Source: DATGMP01 sp035293565
Lineage (GTDB): Bacteria > Pseudomonadota > Alphaproteobacteria > BOG-932 > Roseiterribacteraceae
DNA length: 17,295 nt
Assembly: GCA_035293565.1 (NCBI GenBank)
Contig: DATGMP010000024.1
Span: 1 to 17,295, forward strand
Direction: 5' to 3'
A program made the position numbers and the translations under genes. Below are positions 13,630-17,295 of the stretch, piece by piece (within the stretch, counting starts at the first letter, position 1; each line of letters starts with the position of its first letter). The notes beneath the pieces are model-generated. The model saw nothing but the letters and a program-made list of their open reading frames with translations. It ran no database searches and was not told the DNA's origin.

Positions 13630-13815
13630 GGTCTGCCCTCCGTGCATGAGGCTCGGCTCGGCCAGCCCGAGCAACCCTCGTCCACTGCACGATAGGGCGG
13701 GCCGCCGATCTCAGCCCGCAAACATGACGTCTAGGAAAAGAGTCACTTCTACAGCTATAACGAGCGGTACGAACGCGGATTCAAAGCCGAAAGCTTGTCG
13801 CGTGGAGGATTGGCG
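13630..13815. other. Gap between IS110 remnant and patatin gene
   Basis: These 186 bases separate the divergent IS110 fragment and the patatin gene. In IS110-group elements the region upstream of the transposase is the left end and encodes the bridge RNA, so remnants may lie here, but I cannot confirm a structure. A TATAAC at 13756-13761 could serve as a -10 for the patatin gene, without a matching -35. No convincing ORF is present. Confidence 0.35.
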
Positions 13816-14880
13816 ATGCTGCAGGAAGGGGCCTCACAGGACACAGTACGGATACTCGCGATCGACGGCGGCGGAATCAGGGGCATCATTCCCGCGCGGG
13901 TTCTGCAGGAAATCGAGCGACGGACCGGCAAACCGGCCAATCAACTCTTCGACTTGATCTCGGGAACCTCGACGGGAGGGATAATCTGCTGCGGCCTCCT
14001 TAAGGGCATGAGCGCAAAGTCCCTGGGGGATCTTTATGCTCAGCGCGGCAGCGAGATCTTTGCTCGGTCGATGTGGCAACGGATTACCAATCCGCAGCAG
14101 CTGACTGGACCGAAGTACCAAGCAGCGGCGCTGGACGAAATTCTCGCCGAGACGGTCGGCGAGACTTGGCTCGGCGAGACGACCGGGCCCGAGCTCCTGG
14201 TGCCGACCTATGTAATCGAGCTGCCGAAGCCGGCCGACAGCGACGGCTACGACATGGTCACGACGCGGATGCCCTACTTCTTCAAGAGCTGGAAGGCGAG
14301 AGGCAGTGCGCTTTCTGCCGGCGACGTCCGCGAGGAACTCGATTTTCAGCTCAAATCGATCGCCCGCGCGACGTCGGCGGCGCCGACCTACTTTCCGCCC
14401 GCGCAGATCAGCAACCGCAAAGGGCAGACATTTGGAGCGGTCGACGGCGGAGTTTTTGCGAACAATCCCGCGATGTGCGCGCTGATATCCGCCTACAAAA
14501 TATTCCCCGAAGCCAAACGATACATTGTGGTGTCGCTGGGGACCGGCTCGCTGGAGCGCGACATTCCCTATTCCGAAGCCAAAGATTGGGGCGAGCTCCA
14601 GTGGCTTCATCCCATTCTTTCGATTCTGATGGACGGCAGCGCCGACACGATTTGCTACGAATGCGATGAACTCCTGGGCGACGACCATTTCCGCTTCGAA
14701 ATCACGCTGGGCAGGGATCCGAATGACCCAACGGCGGTCAATGAGGATTTCGACGATGCATCGGTCGACAATATTCGTCGGCTGGAGGCGCGGGCACAGC
14801 TGCTGATCAAGGACGCAGCCCCGAAACTCGACAAGCTCTCCAAATTGCTCGTGCCCGCGGCAGGTGCGCCGACGATCTAG
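13816..14880 (+). CDS. Patatin-like phospholipase (CapV-like), orphan
   Basis: This 354-residue soluble lipid acyl hydrolase has an intact Ser-Asp dyad: oxyanion loop DGGGIRGI (17-24), nucleophile Ser52 in GTSTGG, and Asp210 in DGGVFANNP. There is no signal peptide or membrane helix. The start ATG at 13816 has a GGAGGA six bases upstream (13804-13809), which decides against the TTG at 13795. The layout, with the patatin domain near the N terminus and a C-terminal part of about 140 residues, resembles CapV-type effectors of CBASS anti-phage systems and also plain housekeeping patatins. No cGAS-like nucleotidyltransferase or other CBASS gene is in the window, so a defence role is only a possibility. 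Its placement beside a toxin-antitoxin pair and an IS remnant fits an accessory gene. Confidence 0.9.
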   Translation: MLQEGASQDTVRILAIDGGGIRGIIPARVLQEIERRTGKPANQLFDLISGTSTGGIICCGLLKGMSAKSLGDLYAQRGSEIFARSMWQRITNPQQLTGPKYQAAALDEILAETVGETWLGETTGPELLVPTYVIELPKPADSDGYDMVTTRMPYFFKSWKARGSALSAGDVREELDFQLKSIARATSAAPTYFPPAQISNRKGQTFGAVDGGVFANNPAMCALISAYKIFPEAKRYIVVSLGTGSLERDIPYSEAKDWGELQWLHPILSILMDGSADTICYECDELLGDDHFRFEITLGRDPNDPTAVNEDFDDASVDNIRRLEARAQLLIKDAAPKLDKLSKLLVPAAGAPTI

Positions 14881-14886
14881 ATTGCC

Positions 14887-16449
14887 CTATTTCAGCAGAT
14901 AGGCGTCGAAATTCTCGTTGGTCGCGTCGCGGGCGAGCGGTAGCGGCGATGCGTGCTCGGTGAGATCGGCGAACTCGGCCGGCGTGTAGGAAAACTTCCA
15001 GCCGTAAGAGACTGCGAACGTACCGCCCGCGCCGGTGAGGTGGGGCCCGATCATGATGAGCACCGGCCGGCCGGTATCACGCTTCAGCCGCTCGGCGATC
15101 GCCAGAAGCTCGCCAAGGGATATTTGCTGCTTCGCCTCGCGACTCCAGGTGGCCGCCTTGCCGTATTTCCCTTCACGGGCGAGATACATGTCGTTGTCGG
15201 TGTAATAGGGCAGCGATTCGCCGATCTCTTCCGGCTCGGGCAGCAGGATGGCACGGCCGAGTTCCGGGTCGGCCGCGATCATCCGGCTGAGACTCCAGCT
15301 GAGGCTGGATTCCCGCTTGGCCTCTCGGGACACGACGAGAGCGCCGAAGAACACATTCATGACGAGCAGGAACGTGAACAGGGCGACCGAGATCGAGCGC
15401 AGCGTCGACAGCGTCGCGCCGCGCAATGGCGGGAAGCGCGCGGCAGCAAAGCGGATCCAATAAAGCGAGATGAGGAAGACGAGCAGAATTCCGGCGTGGC
15501 GGTATCCGACCTGAGGGTAGATCAGCGTATAGAAGGCGGCCGTGCCCCAAAGAGCCAGCAGGGCGCTGCCGAAGAGTGCCAGATCGGGAAGCAGGGCCAG
15601 AGTCGACGCGTAGAGAATGATCGTCGCCAGTGGCCCGGAGATCGCCTTCGGCAGGAACAGATGGACGAGGGTATCGTATCGCGCGCCCGGATCGGCGACG
15701 GCCAGAAGGATCGCATGCGGCAACGAGACTTGGCCGACGGATTGCATGATCATGTCGTGGCGGGGAGGATAGAGCGTCGCGAAGGAGGCGCCCAATCCGA
15801 CCAAGGCGGCGATGGTGCAGATCACGATGCCGATCCTGTCCCGCCTTGACTCCTGGCGCCATCCCGCCAGGAGGATCAGGTCGTAGAGTGGCGTCATGAT
15901 CGCCGAGCTGGCATTCGTTTGCGGGAGCAGAAACAATAGGACTGCGAGCGCCCAATAGATCCGGGGGCGGCGGGGAATCAGGAATGCGATGGCGAACATG
16001 ATCGGCATGGAGATGCCGTAATTCCGCGCCATGACCGAATATTCGTAAACCGAAAGGCCCGAAAAGACAAAGCACGCCTTCCACCAGAGGGGAAATGGCG
16101 CTTTCCAGACGAAGAAGAAAATTCCTAAACTCGCCGCGGTGACGCCGACTGCCGGCAGAACCCGTTCGGTACCGACGAGATCATGTGCCGCGCGCAGCAG
16201 CATGTACCAGAGCGCCGGATGTCCTTCGCCACGAATCCAGGCGGGAACCGCCAACAGGCTCGGCGCCTGCAAGGCCAGCGTCAGCGCGCGGACTTCGTCT
16301 CGCCAATAGATATGATGCTGCAAGCCATAGGCGACGAGCCCCACCCAGGCGAATAACATGACCGCGGCAAGCACCGCGGGGCCGCCCCAGACTCGCGAGG
16401 AGCTTACAGGCAGGCTGGGCTTTGCCGGATCCGCAGCCAGTGACCGCAT
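14887..16449 (-). CDS. Polytopic membrane protein, GT-C glycosyltransferase-like
   Basis: This 520-residue protein has roughly nine to eleven hydrophobic segments, the first at about 23-42 (GPAVLAAVMLFAWVGLVAYG). Just after it lies HIYWRDEVRALTLALQAP, an acidic-pair loop in the place where GT-C enzymes (GT39/GT83-like) carry their catalytic Asp-Glu, followed by GEGHPALWYMLL, which resembles the GHPP-type motif of the same enzymes. A soluble C-terminal part of about 150 residues (from SREAKRESSLSW) should lie in the periplasm. Such proteins transfer sugars from polyprenyl-phosphate donors. The ATG at 16449 follows a GGAG. It is divergent from a family-2 glycosyltransferase that could make such a donor, a functional link that is inference. 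The exact family is uncertain. Confidence 0.65.
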   Translation of the reverse strand: MRSLAADPAKPSLPVSSSRVWGGPAVLAAVMLFAWVGLVAYGLQHHIYWRDEVRALTLALQAPSLLAVPAWIRGEGHPALWYMLLRAAHDLVGTERVLPAVGVTAASLGIFFFVWKAPFPLWWKACFVFSGLSVYEYSVMARNYGISMPIMFAIAFLIPRRPRIYWALAVLLFLLPQTNASSAIMTPLYDLILLAGWRQESRRDRIGIVICTIAALVGLGASFATLYPPRHDMIMQSVGQVSLPHAILLAVADPGARYDTLVHLFLPKAISGPLATIILYASTLALLPDLALFGSALLALWGTAAFYTLIYPQVGYRHAGILLVFLISLYWIRFAAARFPPLRGATLSTLRSISVALFTFLLVMNVFFGALVVSREAKRESSLSWSLSRMIAADPELGRAILLPEPEEIGESLPYYTDNDMYLAREGKYGKAATWSREAKQQISLGELLAIAERLKRDTGRPVLIMIGPHLTGAGGTFAVSYGWKFSYTPAEFADLTEHASPLPLARDATNENFDAYLLK

Positions 16450-16568
16450 TTTTCAGCTCCGCGCTTTGTTAATGAGGAACTATCACAGGGCTGATATAGT
16501 TCGTGTATCGGATAGGCGGCAAGCGAATCCCGCGCTTCGTCCAACGCCGCTGCAAAAGGGGGACGCCT

Positions 16569-17295
16569 TTGATCCGAGGCAAGAAGATCTGCGTCGTGAT
16601 GCCGGCGTACAACGCGGCGATGACTCTTGAAAAGACGCTCGCGGAAATCCCCATGGATGTGGTCGACGACCTCATTCTCGTCGATGACGGCAGCAAGGAC
16701 GACACTGTGGCTCTGGCGCGGCGGCTCGGGCTTTTCGTCGTCGTTCACGACCACAACCGGGGCTATGGCGGCAATCAGAAAACCTGTTACCGGACGGCCT
16801 TGCAGCGCGGTGCCGACATCGTCATCATGCTTCATCCCGACTACCAATATACGCCGAAGCTGCTGCACCCGATGGCGCTGTTGCTGGAGTCGGGCTTCTT
16901 CGACGTAGTTCTGGGGTCCCGCATTCTGGGCGTGGGCGCCCTCGCGGGCGGAATGCCGCTCTATAAGTACATTTCCAACCGTTTGTTGACGTTCATCCAG
17001 AACCTGCTCGTCGGGCATAAGCTCTCCGAGTATCACACGGGATATCGCGGCTTCACGCGCGCGGTGCTGGAGGATCTTCCGATCGAGCGCAATTCCGACG
17101 ATTTCGTTTTCGACAACCAGATGCTGAGCCAAATCATCTATCGCGGCTTTCGGGTCGGCGAAATCTCCTGTCCCACGGCCTATTTCGCCGAAGCCTCATC
17201 GATCAATTTCCGGCGCAGCGTGACATACGGCCTAGGCGTCCTTCGTACCGCGCTCGAGTTCCGACTCGCCTGCTGGGGTTTTGACTCCGACACGG
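16569..17295 (+). CDS. Family 2 glycosyltransferase, DPM1-like (cut by window edge)
   Basis: Some 242 residues of a GT-A glycosyltransferase are visible. The N terminus has ICVVMPAYNAAMTLEKTL, the nucleotide-binding VDDGS at 38-42, NRGYGGNQKT, and MLHPDYQY (87-94) in the place of the metal-binding acidic motif; LSEYHTGYRGFTRAVLE follows. These blocks match the dolichol-phosphate-mannose-synthase-like bacterial group, which loads sugars onto lipid carriers or builds surface glycans. The start is a TTG at 16569 with GGGGGA five bases upstream; an internal ATG (MPAYN) would cut into the first strand. The 3' end and any further cluster genes lie beyond the window. Confidence 0.9.
   Translation, partial: MIRGKKICVVMPAYNAAMTLEKTLAEIPMDVVDDLILVDDGSKDDTVALARRLGLFVVVHDHNRGYGGNQKTCYRTALQRGADIVIMLHPDYQYTPKLLHPMALLLESGFFDVVLGSRILGVGALAGGMPLYKYISNRLLTFIQNLLVGHKLSEYHTGYRGFTRAVLEDLPIERNSDDFVFDNQMLSQIIYRGFRVGEISCPTAYFAEASSINFRRSVTYGLGVLRTALEFRLACWGFDSDT

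Noticed and set aside
13048..14880. CBASS operon
   Set aside because: Only a patatin is present. No CD-NTase, Cap2/Cap3 or similar partner is found in the window, so the system cannot be claimed.
12217..14886. Integrase gene or second attachment site
   Set aside because: No tyrosine or serine recombinase motifs, and no second copy of the tRNA 3' end found by eye.
1..17295. CRISPR array or riboswitch
   Set aside because: No regularly spaced direct repeats, and no leader with recognisable riboswitch conserved elements upstream of argG, xseB or other genes.

Overview
The window is GC-rich chromosomal DNA from an alphaproteobacterium. The evidence is protein style and gene order: an IalB-family secreted protein next to rlmN, rlmN near argG, an xseB-ispA-dxs operon, and a thioredoxin-TPR / LON-domain / Trm112 / DUF971 operon. 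I cannot name the genus. Several genes appear to start with TTG (dxs, scoA, the DUF971 gene, the glycosyltransferase at the right end), and rlmN appears to start with GTG.

Left part (1-5846), mostly minus strand. This holds core metabolism and translation genes. The isoprenoid/DNA-repair operon xseB-ispA-dxs has dxs cut by the window edge. argG (arginine biosynthesis) is followed by a TusA-like sulfur carrier. The ialB-rlmN group ends in two very small membrane proteins joined by a 4-base overlap and a direct stop/start abutment. A small plus-strand membrane protein lies between argG and that group.

Middle (5933-12268). This part holds a SPOUT RNA methylase and a divergent alpha/beta hydrolase. 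Next come a two-subunit 3-oxoacid CoA-transferase (scoA-scoB) and a lipoprotein that looks like a YfbK-type VWA protein without its VWA domain. The four-gene thioredoxin/LON/Trm112/DUF971 operon follows, then tRNA-Gly(GCC) on the plus strand with a promoter candidate and an intrinsic terminator.

Accessory segment (about 12269-14880), just downstream of the tRNA. It holds a gene-free stretch with an inverted pair of duplicated 8-mers, then a TacA/TacT-like toxin-antitoxin pair (DUF1778 antitoxin, GNAT toxin). The 5' part of a broken IS110 transposase is joined in frame to the antitoxin, and an orphan patatin-like phospholipase follows. This looks like a small, decayed insertion at a tRNA gene. 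No integrase remains in the window.

Right end (14887-17295). A polytopic GT-C-like membrane protein and a divergent family-2 glycosyltransferase, cut by the window edge, suggest the start of a surface glycan or glycolipid locus.

The most unusual items are the IS110-antitoxin junction with a near-consensus promoter formed at it, the VWA-less YfbK-like lipoprotein, and the orphan CapV-like patatin. I found no complete, clearly new multi-gene system. All functions are inferred from motifs read by eye, without database searches.
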